A stretch of DNA of 64,000 nucleotides from positions 99,433,875 to 99,497,874 of the forward strand of contig CM077644.1 in NCBI GenBank assembly GCA_039707465.1, written 5' to 3'. The position numbers were made by a program, and so were the translations under genes. Shown here one piece after another: positions 34,665 to 45,919 of the stretch. The notes under the pieces were generated by a model, which saw only the letters and a program-made list of their open reading frames with translations, was not told the origin of the DNA and did not search any database. Source of the stretch: Rhabdophis nuchalis (taxonomy: Eukaryota; Chordata; Lepidosauria; Squamata; Natricidae). Position 1 is the stretch's first letter. Every line of letters begins with the position of its first letter.

Positions 34665-34729
34665 CTGGCTAGGGAATTCTGGGAGTTGAAGTCCACAAGT
34701 CTTAAAGTTCCCAAGTTTGGACATCCCTG
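34665..34729. mobile_element. Half of a long-hairpin hAT MITE
   Basis: Only the right arm is present: GGGAGTTGAAGTCCACAAGT through CAAGTTTGGACATCCCTG. GTTTAGAG follows, a plausible right target copy. The left arm is lost. Confidence 0.75.
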
Positions 34730-34737
34730 GTTTAGAG

Positions 34738-35236
34738 AGAGCTTTATTTTGTCTTTCCCCCCCACCCAGCAGTTCTGTTTCAGGTGTCAGCTCTCTCTCA
34801 GCTGCTAGATTGGAACAGCAATTTGGCTCGAGACCAAGTAGATAACAAAGACATGAAAATACAGCAAACTCAAAACAGTCTGGGAAATGCAGGCTTCACC
34901 TGAGTAGTTTCAAAGGAGAAGCCAAAATTGGAGCCTCCCATTAGGTTTATCAGCCATTCCAGTGCTCAGGGTTTCAGGGTTTACAAGGAGAATTCACAGG
35001 AACAGCCCAGAACAGGAGTTCAGAGGGTCATTTCCAAGTGAAGCCAGGCACGAACAAGCCCCAGACTAAATTTCAAGGCAATTGCCAATTAGTCCATCAA
35101 ACAGCTGTTCAAATAGGGTCCAAAAACAAACACAGTCTTCCGGCAACTTACACTAAATCCATTGCAGCATCTCACAAACAAACATTTGGCCATGACCCAC
35201 ACATGTTGCTTCTAGCAACCCCTCCCTCTTCCTCCC
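34738..35236. other. Unannotated sequence next to an LTR-like segment
   Basis: No coding frame recognised. It may include retroelement leader sequence, but I cannot show it. Confidence 0.35.
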
Positions 35237-35626
35237 TGTTGTAGCTTAGACAGAGGGAGTCCAGACAGGTAGGATTTTGAAATATAACTGCCGTTTATTG
35301 GCAACAGAGCAGAAACCAGAAGAACGTATCTACAAGTAACAGAAGTGCGGTAGACTCCCACCCACCAAATAACTTCTGGAACAGCCCAGCAAGAGAAGCA
35401 GAAACTTTTCCCAAGAAATCTGGCAGACCTCTTCACTACAGCAGGCAACTCCTCCCCTCCTCTTCCTCACTGGCCTGCATGTTCTCCCCAGATGAGGCCT
35501 GTTCAGCTGGCAGTTCAGGGTCAGTAATCTCTGATGTGCCAGGAGCTCAAGGCCTCTGAGGAAGAAGTGGAGGAGTCATCATCCACAGAAGACATCATAC
35601 TCTCTTATAATTTTGGATGAATAACA
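35237..35626 (-). mobile_element. Possible LTR (minus orientation)
   Basis: On the minus strand the segment ends GTCTAAGCTACAACA. It contains CTACCGCACTTCTG and CCAATAAACGG, and CTGTCTGGACTCCCTC before the end, which parallels CACCGCACTTCTG, CCAATAAATGG and CAGTCTGGACTCTG in the solo LTR at 18119-18383. The outer (5') boundary at ATAACA is tentative and no duplication was found. Confidence 0.45.
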
Positions 35627-35832
35627 AGTCACATTTCTCTAGCATTGCTAATGGAATATTCATTAAAAGTGATAGGTAAAAACAGCAAACCCAAAGTGGT
35701 GTCAAGCCCTAAACTCAAGAAGATATTTATACATTCCAAGGCACTTACACCCTTAAACTCAATGATTAATAGAGCTTGGAAGAAAATATTCCTTCACAGT
35801 GGAAAAGGCAGCACATGCAGTAAAAGGTAGGA

Positions 35833-36400
35833 TAGACTGGAGGTAGGATTGCCACTGTATAGTGCCTTGGTAAAGCCACACTTGGAATACTGCATACAGT
35901 TTTGGTCGCCACGATGTAGAAAAGACGTGGAGACTCTGGAAAGAGTGCAGAGAAGAGCAACCAAGGTGATTAGGGGACTGGAAGCTAAAACATATGAAGA
36001 ACGGTTGCAGGAGCTGGGTATGTCTAGTTTGATGAAGAGAAGGACTAGGGGAGACATGATAGCAGTGTTCCGATATCTCAGAGGGTGCCACAAAGAAGAG
36101 GGAGTCAAACTATTCTCCAAGGCACCTGGGGGCAAGACAAGAAGCAATGGGTGGAAACTAATCAAGGAGAGAAGCAACTTAGAACTAAGGAGAAATTTCC
36201 TGACAGTTAGAACAATTAACCTCTGGAACAGCTTGCCTCCAGAAGTTGTGAATGCCCCAACCCTGGAAGTCTTTAAAAAGATGTTAGATAGCCATTTGTC
36301 TGAAATGGTATAAGGTTCCTGCCCACACAGGGGGTTGGACTAGAAGACCTACAAGGTCCCTTCCAACTCTGCTATTGTATTATTGTATTTTTGTACTGCA
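35833..36400 (+). mobile_element. CR1 LINE 3' end with open ORF2 C-terminus
   Basis: A 154-codon open frame (35849-36313) carries the CR1 ORF2 C-terminal region: SALVKPHLEYCIQFWSP, LERVQRRATKVIRGL, LMKRRTRGDMIAVFRYLRG, NFLTVRTINLWNSLPPEVVN and LEVFKKMLDSHL. The 3' UTR ends with GGACTAGAAGACCTACAAGG and a (TATTG)n-like tail. The RT core is lost by truncation. Little damage in this part suggests a relatively young copy. Confidence 0.9.
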
Positions 36401-37173
36401 CAACAAATTTTGCTTCCTGAGCAAATTTGGGTGCTTCTTATAGATTTTTATCATAAAAATAGCCATTTTATAGAAGTTCTTTTTTTTTTTTTTTGCAAAT
36501 TCTTCTTAAGTTTTCTAATTTTACTAGTTTACTAAATTTATTAATTTTAAGTTGACCAATTACTAATACCCACTGGAATGGTATCTTTTTATTGATTCAT
36601 CAGTGTTAAGCCTCAAGGCTGTTACATGATGACAATGTACACTCTTTCGGTACCTATTGACTATGCAGCCCACATGAAAGAAAGAAACATATCAAACCAT
36701 GGAACTATTGTTGAAGCACATGCAGTACACCAAGTGCAACTGGAAGTACAACCAATTTAAGTACAATGACAATAAAGATTATACTTATACTTAATATCTG
36801 GGGAAATCTAAAAGTAGTGACTCTACTGCTTGGAAATGCAGCTCAGATGTGCCAAGTATTGTTGTTACAAGTGCAAATGGGATAGCAATGCAAGAAGAGT
36901 TGCATTACATGAAAACAAAATGGCCACTATGAAATAATTTGGTTCCAGGGCAGAGAAACGTGGCACATGGACTACTTGTTGACCCAACCAAGATATTTTC
37001 ACCTTCACTAAAACTGAGAGCGATGAAAATTTTTGTGAAAACAATGAAACAAAGAACATTGAAGTTTTTCGTAATTTGGAAGAGGTTTCCGAGAATAAAT
37101 GATGATGCTCGCCGGCCTTCGCCACGTCAGGCCGGTTTTACCCACTGGCCTCTGTTGGGCTGTTTCCACTTCC
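36401..37173. other. Unannotated sequence
   Basis: No gene recognised. An open frame runs into the L2 from 36939, but its upstream part has no known motif. Confidence 0.45.
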
Positions 37174-37805
37174 TCTACATGGGGCTTCCCTTGAGGTGCA
37201 CCCGAAAGCTGCAGCTAGTCCAGAACGCAGCCGCGCGGGTGATTATGGGAGCGCCTAGACACTCCCACATAACACCTATCCTGCGCGAGCTGCACTGGCT
37301 CCCTGTGGTCTTTCGGGTGCGCTTCAAGGTCTTGACGACCATCTTTAAAGCGCTCCATGGCTCGGGGCCTAGTTATATGCGAGACCGCCTCCTGCCCCAT
37401 ACATCCCTCAGACCGATACGCTCCCACAGAGAGGGCCTCCTCAGGGTGCCGTCGGCTGGACAATGCCGACTGGCGACACCCAGGGGAAGAGCCTTCTCTG
37501 TGGCTGGGCCAGCCCTCTGGAACGACCTACCCCCTGAACTCCGCACCATCTCTGACCTCCGCCTCTTCCGCAAGTGTCTGAAGACACATTTATTCCATCT
37601 AGCCGGCCTAGCGTAACCCCTGTATTGACCATTAGACAGTTTTAAATTTGGGATTTTAATTCGGTTTTTAGCACAGGTTTTACTAGAATAAGTTTTTTAA
37701 ATTTTATATGTTTTGTATGTATTTTAACATTCCTGTGCGCCGCCCTGGGTCCGTTTGGAGAAGGGCGGGATATAAATTTAATAAAATAAAATAAAAAAAA
37801 TAAAA
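37174..37805 (+). mobile_element. L2/L3-type LINE 3' end with intact C-terminal frame
   Basis: The open frame to the stop near 37616 encodes YMGLPLRCTRKLQLVQNAAA, LRELHWLPVVFRVRF, FKALHGSGPSYMRDRLLPHT, GRAFSVAGPALWNDLPPELR and FRKCLKTHLFHLAGLA without breaks. The 3' UTR has TGTGCGCCGCCCTGGGTCC and an (AATAA)n tail. A useful reference for the decayed copies. Confidence 0.9.
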
Positions 37806-37860
37806 ATAAATCCGGAGTTCCAACGAGTTCGAGTGAGGCCTTCCCCTGTTCAGGCCTCCC

Positions 37861-38526
37861 TGTTATGGACGCCGCCTTCTGGCAAACACCAAGTTCGATA
37901 ACTCAAGCCAACATGGACTCGCAGGCCTTCCCGTCTGAAAACCTGCCCTAGCAAGCCACCGCCTCCCGGAAGCTACCTCTCGCCTCCACTCCGGCCGCCA
38001 CATGTGGACTTACCAGCTCGGCCAGCTCCACCTCTGCTCGAAGGCCAAGGTGATGTCACCCAGAACTGTATGACCTTCTACGGGGACGTCTTACCTTGAT
38101 AAGGTCTCCACCGACTCTGAGGCGCTCTGGGCAGGTCCGGCGACGTCCCGCCTAATTGGAGGATTACGCATGCATGGCCGCGCATGCGTACTGACTGGGG
38201 GGAAAGAGGTGTTGAGGTCCTCGACTTGCGACCGGTCCTCGACTTGCGACCGGCCGCAAGTCTTCGACCTCACACTTGTAGGCTTGGTAACAGCCAGTCG
38301 CGTCTGATTGGCTCAGACGCAACTGGCTGGAATTGGGTTACCAGGCCTTCTGATTGGATTCCCGTTTGACAGCTCTCGCTTAAATAGCTGTCAAACGGGG
38401 AAGCCCGGGTCTACCGCATTTTCTATACTTACGATAGCTACTGCTTTGTTCTCTGTTGAAGCCAAATAAACGGCTGTGTGTTTGAACTAACCTGAGTCGG
38501 ACTCCCTCATTATTGAAGCTATAACA
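37861..38526 (+). mobile_element. LTR related to the solo LTR at 18119
   Basis: Ends TGTTATGG and CTATAACA are inverted. The 3' half matches 18119-18383 in order: CAGCCAGTCGCGTCTGATTGG, a TATA-like TTAAATAG, a CTACCGCA block and AATAAA at 38465-38470. Flanks (CTCCC and ATATA) do not match, so it is not a clean solo LTR, or the left boundary is wrong. GC-rich; contains an 18-bp tandem duplication at 38216-38251. Confidence 0.6.
38291..38399 (+). promoter_or_regulatory. LTR core promoter with two palindromes
   Basis: Arms 38291-38305 and 38314-38329 flank ATTGGCT. Arms 38361-38374 (CCCGTTTGACAGCT) and 38386-38399 are perfect inverted repeats with an 11-nt loop containing TTAAAT. Compared with 18225-18265, three arm positions have changed in compensating pairs. 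Confidence 0.75.
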
Positions 38527-40713
38527 ATATAAAATCATGAAGTGTACCATGTCACTGAAGATTCATTTTCTGTATGTCGCCCTTAGACATTCCCCCAAAA
38601 AATTTAGATGCAGCCAGTGACAAACATGGTGAAAGTTTTCATTAGGACATCACCACTATGGAAAAATCTGGGCAACTAGAACCCATCCAGACGCATCAGA
38701 CACTAAGTTCAAATAAAAATCAGCAGCAAAAAAATGTTTTAGCTGCCTTGAACTCACACAGCATGCCAAAAACATTATGCGATTAAATGCATTAGTCATT
38801 AAATGTTAATTTCATATTTTTCACGTTTCCTAAGTGATTCTGAAACTATATTTGTGTTCAGTTCATAATCACCAAAACTTTTTGAGGAAGCAATTTTTAA
38901 AAAAAACGATTGCCTGATGATATGCAGCAATAGAAAATTCTGCCATTACTGGTTTTTATCATTTGCTAGATTTGAAACCAACTTGGTACCCTTTCAGGAT
39001 TAAGTCAAGGTGACTTTCTACACAACACTGTGCAAAGAGCCATGGCAATCAAACCCACGGAGGCAAAGCAGAACTTTCCTCTTTTCCCTTGTTCTCTACA
39101 GTAAATAGTATTGGCCTCTATGTATTCATGGTATTGATCGCTTTTAATGATATGCACAGAAAAGTAATTCCCAAATGTTTAGGCTGTCACTGTGACTAAT
39201 CTCCCCTGCCCCCCATCTGGATATCACACCTTGAGAAACAGCTGTGTCAATGATGCTTTCCATTAAAGTGTCCTGCCGATGTCAAGAGAAACACATTAAT
39301 GGCTAGAGAAACCTTATAAATGGCCAGTGTGCCATTTTAATGCTAAATAAAAGCAATAATCAATAGCAGAGGTAGCTGCAGGATATAAATTTGCCTTGGT
39401 TTTTTAAATAATTTCCTGCAGTCACGTAAGATGAAAGTGCTGACTTTAATTCTCCTCTTCCCAAACTTTTCCAATAAAAACTTGTTTATAGTCTGCCTGC
39501 TTTATTTATTCACTTATTTATTTAGCAGAGCGCATGAGGCTCTTCTTACCTATGGAACATATTTAAAATAGTTCAATGATTTCAGTTATGAATAATAGTT
39601 ATGGCTACAGGAGGAATTTGATATTAGTAATTAGTGAAAAAGTATTATACCACCATGATAAAGTGTAATAATACTGGGGAAATTCACTTTCTGCTAAAGA
39701 ATTTTTATTGAATGTTAAATCAGCATCATAACCTGTTTAACTGTGAGTTCAGTATTTACTACAGAAATAAAGTCTCTATCTTTTGAAAGGTGACCAGTGA
39801 TTTTATTATAGGACACTTCTTAACATATTTACTATGTGTATTGATTTACTCAAACCACAGAGAATCTGTTTTAGTCCTCATGTTGAAAAAAGAGGCAAGC
39901 AGTTCTATAGTCATTATTTGCACATATCCAAAGAAAAGATAACTGGGAAAACCCAAGCCCTGGGGACATCAAAAATGAGGAGTCCATGAGAAAGCTGACT
40001 TTTAATTCAAATTCTGTCCCAGAAATACTCTTGAACACGTAGATTCAGATGCAAATTTTATGACTGGAGCCTTATGAGCAGATCCTGGTCACCTTGGCAC
40101 CCCAGGCTTCACAACGGCCAAGCCTTGGGAGCTTTTGGATATACCAAAATGGAATTAGTATAATTTTGGAGACAAGGATGGGCCATAGGGTAGGGCGCTA
40201 TGTTGCATAGAATATAACATAGCCCATGTTTGGTAATCTCTGTCTGTCCTACTGACAGCAAAATAGCAGCAGATAGAGATTGAAAGAGATTTGTAAACAT
40301 TGTCCAAAAATCAACTATATTCCACTGTTTGAAGAAGAATAGGAATTCATTTAGATCAGCCCTTTCACCTCAATCACTTTGGGAAGCAATGCAGGTTGGA
40401 TGGGCAGGAGGCATTGCGATTCCCTTTCTAGCCTTTTAAGCATCAGAAAGAGCCAAGTTGAAATTCTGTAAGGGGGTCATAGAAACAAAAATGCAATATT
40501 GTGCTAAGAGGTTGAGATATTCTTTCCAATACTTTGTCCAAGATGTTATTACACACAAACTTTGAATGCCATTTGGTCATAGAGCATCTAAAGCACTGCC
40601 CTTTCATATAATAACTTGTGTCTTCTAATATTTTAAGCATTTTATTTATTTTATTGCTGTAATATACAGAAAGTGAGCAAAAAGGAAGGGGGAAAGTCTA
40701 CAAAATATAATTT
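38527..40713. other. Longest repeat-free stretch
   Basis: I see no transposon, gene or microsatellite over 2.2 kb. Codon structure is absent. The stretch near 39240-39440 has ATTAA-rich words that could be conserved noncoding sequence, which cannot be judged from one genome. Confidence 0.45.
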
Positions 40714-40734
40714 ACACACACACACACACACACC
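40714..40734 (+). repeat. (CA)n microsatellite
   Basis: About ten uninterrupted CA units. Confidence 0.95.
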
Positions 40735-40738
40735 CCAT

Positions 40739-40995
40739 AGGTGTGTTGCTCCCTGTTTTACTACTGGTTCGTGTTGGTGTGTGCGCATTCAATGTAAATT
40801 GCTCTTTGTGCATGCGCAGAACACGTTACAGTGAACTGCATATGCGGGCATACTACTAAACAACATGACAGCAATAATAGTAATGATGGGGAACCGGTTT
40901 GGGGCCATGGCCAGCCCAGGTCACTGCCGGTTCTGGGACCTAGGCCAAAATACCACTTCCAGTTCAGCCGAACTGGGCCAAACCAGGAGCAACCC
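40739..40995. mobile_element. Degraded MITE of the CAGGGGTGGGTTCC family
   Basis: Shares TTTTACTACTGGTTCG, GCATGCGCAGAA, GGGAACCGGTTT and TTCAGCCGAACTGGGCC with 26860-27089. Terminal repeats and target duplication are decayed. Confidence 0.6.
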
Positions 40996-40999
40996 CCCT

Positions 41000-41057
41000 T
41001 CCCTCCCTCTCTTTCTCTCTCTCTTGCGCGCGCACGCGCACACACACACACACACAC
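41000..41057 (+). repeat. (CT)n then (CG)n/(CA)n microsatellite
   Basis: A CT-rich run passes to GCGCGCGCACGCG and then a pure CA run. Confidence 0.95.
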
Positions 41058-41859
41058 GAACCAAAGATGAGCAAGAACAAAAAGACAAATAGAACATAAC
41101 AAGGAAATAAAACCCACAGATATGCACAGGCATATATTACAGTAGGCATACTATATAAAAGAAACCCAATGTTTAAAAATCAAATTAAAGTTGGACTGCA
41201 CAGAATCATAATGAGCAGGCTTTCCATTATGCAGATAGAGATCCAGTTCAGACTGAGAGTAAACACATTTCTTCTCAATAAGGGTGGAGATAGCATCCAT
41301 GTATGGGATGATCCTATCTGCACTCTGATTGGACTGAGTCTGATGAATAATTAATTAAGACACTATATAACCCCCTTAGGAGCTGTCATACACAGTTTTC
41401 TGACTCAGTCCAACTCTGGGACCCTCTGGTATCCAACTGTTTGACATTTGGAGACTCTTTCTGTGGAAGACCTTTTTTGTGAGTAGACCAGTCCCCCTCA
41501 TCAGCAGCCTCATTTGGCTCAGGCTATCTGACACCTTTCAGCCACTGGTCTAGGCTGCCGGCTATCTTTGAGTTACTTGCCTCCTCCCTGAGCCATTTCC
41601 CTCTCCGGAGGTTACCTGCTGCTGCTGTCAAGTGTGGGGGTGCAGTAACAGGCACAGTGGAGGCGGCCACATTTGCAGCTTTGCTGTGAGGCCTTGTAGA
41701 GCCACAAGAGTGCACCGAACGAAGATCAGGCCACGGCCTCGCCTGACAAGCCGGGAGGAACAGGCACACTTGCACCTGCCTCATTTATTGAAAATCGCCA
41801 ATTTCTGAGGGGCTTTTCCAAAGCACCGGCTCCTTTGCACATGCGCACTATCCTTGGAG

Positions 41860-43915
41860 CTTCCAAGTGGGCCACCCAATCACCCCAACAGCATGCAGGC
41901 CTTTCCAGACATTTGAAGACATGCGTGAGGCCTCTCGGCCCTGTGGAAGATGTCGCAAGTGTCGCGGCCGCCATTTAAAGCAACTGGCCTGGTCGTGCAT
42001 AATGGCCGATCTCCATATTACTGGCACTGACAGGGTGGGGAATACAAGGAGGTCTCCTGAACCTAATCAGGGCCTCTTTACCATGGGGCCTTCTTCAACT
42101 TCCCCCACTAAAAGGGCCGCCTCTCAGACCCGCTTGAGGAGCAATTTCTCCTCCAACGTAACCCCTCATCTTCATCAAAAGGGGGTAAATCCAAATCTAC
42201 TTCAAAATCTATCTTGAAGCCTACCAGTAGTGAGAGTCAGGGACCACCATGGCAGCACATGGAACTGACACCATCTGCAGCCCCTCACCCAGCTCCTATG
42301 ACTCCATTGCAACTGGATTTGGCCTCGGGCCCATTTAGCCCTATTTTGCCCATAGACACCTCAGGTCTTTGGGGCGCCACTACCAACAGGCCCCTGCCTC
42401 GACCTGCGGAAGCCACCTTTACCCCCATTGCTGCAGGCCTGCTCTTTGAGGAGAACTGGGCCCTGGGACCCCCTCCTTCTGCTTCGACCTTACAGGTCCC
42501 ATCATCGGTGCCTGGCATGCAGGACTTTATTGCTGAGGCCATTAGGCAAGGTATTGCAGCTGGCCTGCAGGAACGGGCACAACTAATGCAGCAAGCACAC
42601 GTCCCTTCGACTGTGGGGCCGCCAGCACCACGGCCACGCTTGTCACCCACAGAGGCCAAATGCAGGCCATCCCCCATATCTGAGGAAGGGGAGATCCGGG
42701 ATGTGGAGCTCTCTTGCAAGGAAGACCAGGGGCCAGAGAAGCCTACTAGTGTGGGGTTCTTCCCATCTGCACTGTTTAAGCCACTCCTTGCTAAGGCCAA
42801 GGCTGCATAGGACTTTGAGCCTCCTACACAACAGTCTACTGCTCCAGCTCCGCCAACTTCAGCCAAGTCCTGGTTCACAGAACAAAAAATCGAGGCAGAC
42901 ACTATACCTATACCACAAATATTTGTGGACGCTATTCAACGTCAATGGACAACCCTGACTTCGGGCCCGGCTCCATCAGCCAATGACAAGTGTTTCTATA
43001 ATGTTGATGCTCTAGTAGACAAGGTGTTATCTTGGCCTTCTGTGAACACTCCGATAGCGGCCCTATATTCTGCCACTACTCTTCTAGAGGGACAAGAAGA
43101 CCTCCTCAAGTAGTGGAGGACAGGCAAGCGGACCAGGTCCTCCACAGAGGCCACCAAGCTTCCGCTTGGTCTGTTCGAGCCTCCACCGTGGCTTCTTTCT
43201 TCTCCAGCTCCAGCCTCTTTTGGCTGCAGCAACTTCAGGGGCGGATTCCCGTGGGTGATTCACATGCCCATCAAGATTTGAATAAAATAGTAGCAGCTGT
43301 GCAGTTCACTGCAGATGCCACCTTGAACACGGCACGCTTCTCTTCATGAGCCATGTCCTTATCCGTAGCCTCTCGGAGGCTTCTGTGGCTTCGGCAGTGG
43401 CAATCTGATGTTAAACACAAATGGAAGCTGGCATCAGAACCCTACACAGGAGGAACCCTCTTTGGTGATGCACTTAACCCACTTTTGGTTGAGGGCAAAT
43501 ACAAGCTGAAAAACCCTGCCCTCCAATCCCAAGCGGAGCTTTAATCGACCCACTCCTTACCTCAGATGCCAGCAATTCAGGGGCCAGGACTATGGGAGGG
43601 TTCTTTCAGATCTGATTATAACCAGTCTGAGTTTCGGCAACAGGGAGGTTTTGGCCAGTGATTTCGCCAACAGCAACCGCAATACAAGCAGCCTCATGGG
43701 GGTTCGTCAAAACGGCCCTTTCGAGGTGGCGGTAACCATCACTACCGCAGGTCTTAATCCATCTTAATCTGGGGGACCTCCCATTGGGGGCAGACTGTGA
43801 GTTTTCGCAGACCAGTTGGAGGCCACGACCTCCAATGCCTGGATCATTGCCACGCTCAGGTATGGTCTGGCCCTGGAATTTACCGCCCAGCCCCCATGTT
43901 CATTCCTAGCTTGCC
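41860..43915 (+). mobile_element. DIRS-type tyrosine-recombinase retrotransposon, partial
   Basis: A gag-like region is followed by the very start of an RT domain; the tyrosine recombinase, RNase H and terminal repeats are not visible. The left limit is uncertain: 41380-41860 may be leader sequence. The right end stops at ~43915, where an opposite-strand LINE fragment begins. Confidence 0.7.
41867..43905 (+). pseudogene. DIRS-type gag/RT remnant with stops and frameshifts
   Basis: A proline-rich 198-codon frame (42214-42810) is followed, after a TAG, by FVDAIQRQWTTLTSG and FYNVDALVDKVLSWP, then in another frame FTADATLNTARFSS, then SRRLLWLRQWQSDVKHKWKL with YTGGTLFGDALNPLL. The last pair is the diagnostic DIRS gag block (RRxxWLR ... 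PFxGxxLFG). Near 43790 GRLxVFADQLEATTSNAWI and YGLALEFTAQPP start the DIRS RT domain. At least two stops and two frame changes show it is dead. DIRS elements integrate with a tyrosine recombinase, without target duplications. Confidence 0.75.
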
Positions 43916-44115
43916 CTGTTCCAGTGGATTAATTTAGCAACTCGGTCATGTCTAGCTTTGTAATCAGTTTGTGCGATTTTGCTGCATTCACATATTAAAT
44001 GTGAAACAGTTTCGACTTTGTTATTGCAAAGTCGGCAGTTTGGGTTGTCAGTGGATTTTTGAATCTTTGCTTTCATGGCATTAGTTTGTAGTGCTTGTTC
44101 TTGAGACTGCATAGG
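43906..44115 (-). pseudogene. R4/Dong-like LINE C-terminal zinc-finger fragment
   Basis: The minus-strand frame reads SQEQALQTNAMKAKI, then CRLCNNKVETVSHLICECSK and DYKARHDRVAKLIHW. The CxxC...HxxxxC knuckle followed by the ARHD...HW segment is typical of the C-terminal part of LINEs with a restriction-like endonuclease (R4/Dong). It is about 68 codons, cut off on both sides and abutting the DIRS remnant head to head. Confidence 0.65.
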
Positions 44116-44874
44116 GCCCCTCCATTCACACTTAACACTCTTAAAAGACCAGCATTAAGAAAATGAAAATTGCTGAAAATGTATATTTCATGGGTGTTTT
44201 CTTTGATGAGTATGGAGATGAGATTTCCTAGATTTTTGCTACAATTTATTGATTTGATTTGATCTCATTTTCATATGATTTGTATGGCTGCTTATTTCAG
44301 CAAGAAATTTCTGGAAAGTTGTATAGATAGAATAACTAAATAATGCTGTTTTTATCATATAGATATGTACTTATGTGGTCTTAACGCTTTAAAATCATCA
44401 TCACCATCACTATCACCAGGAGAATTTTACTGAAACTTCTGAATTCTCACCCCTTTTTGGATTCCCCTCTAGTCCCAAAGGAGAATACCAGTGAGGTGAA
44501 ATTTTCATTGGTTAAGTAACTTAAGGGTTTTTTTTCCCCTTAGCTTCAGAATCACTTGTGTGTTTGTTGCCTTTCATATTTTAATCAGCAACCTGTAGTC
44601 TCGCAAGCTTTCTTTGCTTCCAAGGGAAGAGTTCATAAGGAAACTCCCCTACTGGGTATTTTTGCAGAACAAAATGCAGAGGAAGCTTGGGAAGCTTCAA
44701 AGTGTTGGTAGTGGTGGTGATGGTGTTACAGTGCTTGGAGATGAAGGTCAACTTGAGGTGGTATTTTCATGGGAGACCACCAGGAAATCCCAGCACCATA
44801 GATCAGGGAGAAGGAATTAGCAATAGTGAACAATGCTGTATTATTGCCAAGAAAGCAATGGAGACCAAAGCAAG
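44116..44874. other. Unannotated sequence
   Basis: No gene or repeat family recognised. Confidence 0.5.
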
Positions 44875-44879
44875 ACTTT

Positions 44880-45677
44880 TGTTCTGACCTAGGCTTTCTG
44901 ATACAGTAAAAAGGACACCATTAGGTCCTCTTTTTACTTCAAAGGCTGTGAATTATATTCATTCACAACACGTAATGAGTCCCAAATAGTTGTAAAGAGT
45001 CCTACAGTAGGCTGCCAAAGTCCTTCGGGATAAGGCTGATAAGCACCCACCGTTATCTTCTTTGAAAGCGCTCCCAAGGACTTAACTGGCAGTTACCTTG
45101 GTACTGCCACATGAAGCAAAGAGTCAAAATGGAGCTTCAGAAGGTAATGAACCAAGTTGCTTCCTGCAAAGGCTCATGTGCCTTTGCTCCTCCTTTATGT
45201 CCTATGGGACGGGCCAATTATTTGTAATTTAAGTAACAGAGTTAGAAGGGACCTTGGAGGTCATCTAGTCCAACCCTCTGCTGACGGAGGAGACCTGTAC
45301 TAGGGATTCGAACCGCCGAACGTGCCGAACATTCTGATCGACAAGCTCCGTGCTTTACCCACTGAGCCACAGAGTCAGACTCCCAAGCCTCACTCCTGAG
45401 TCATCCCTTCTGTCTTAACTGTTCTTGCCTTCTGGCAGCTCTGCGCATGCGGCACTGGGAACAGGGGGTGGAGGGGTGATCCTCTGCTTCGCTGCTGTTC
45501 GACTCTGGAGGCTTTGGAGGCAGCACATAACTCCCAGATGGCCCTGCCCCCCTCTGCCTCGACGCAGAGCCCTCGTCTGAGCCTTTCTCAGACTCCAGGA
45601 CTGGCCCATGTTTCTCCCCAAACTCCTTGCTGTCTGACTCTGCTGCCAGCTCTGCAGGCTGCAGGCAGACCACAACA
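44880..45677 (-). mobile_element. Solo LTR (798 bp including a nested SINE)
   Basis: Plus-strand ends TGTTCTGACC and ACCACAACA form TG...CA termini. ACTTT at 44875-44879 and 45678-45682 is a 5-bp target duplication. Minus orientation is inferred from a TATA-like CATAAAGGAGG near 45200 lying downstream of the GC-rich U3-like part. A ~90-codon acidic minus-strand frame (45401-45673) lies within the LTR and is probably not a gene. The SINE at 45235-45383 is inserted in it. Confidence 0.75.
45235..45383 (-). mobile_element. tRNA-derived SINE with CR1-like 3' end
   Basis: The reverse complement has box A TGGCTCAGTGGGTAAAGC and box B GGTTCGAATCC, and ends with GGACTAGATGACCTCCAAGG and CCCTTCTAACTCTGTTAC, a tail shared with CR1 3' ends. 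There is no tRNA acceptor stem, so it is a SINE and not a tRNA gene. Confidence 0.85.
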
Positions 45678-45919
45678 ACTTTATCATGAAAAACATAACT
45701 TGAGAGTTTGGATTTTAAGTACTCATCTGTATATCTACTCTGTGGGCTTAATTTGACTTATACATACTGTATATAAACCTGAATGAACTAAAGGATTCTG
45801 ACCAGGATAACTGTGTTAAAAAGGGAGAGAAAAAAACTAATCAGAAGCTTAGTTGCCTTGCAATGACAAGGCAATCTTAAAACCATCGCTAAAATAATTA
45901 AATGGATAAATTTATTTTT

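Noticed and set aside
42285..42902. 205-codon minus-strand frame
   Set aside because: Antisense shadow of the DIRS gag-like region; no motif of its own.
45235..45383. Possible tRNA gene (box A and box B present)
   Set aside because: No acceptor stem or cloverleaf, and the 3' part is a CR1-like tail, so it is a SINE.
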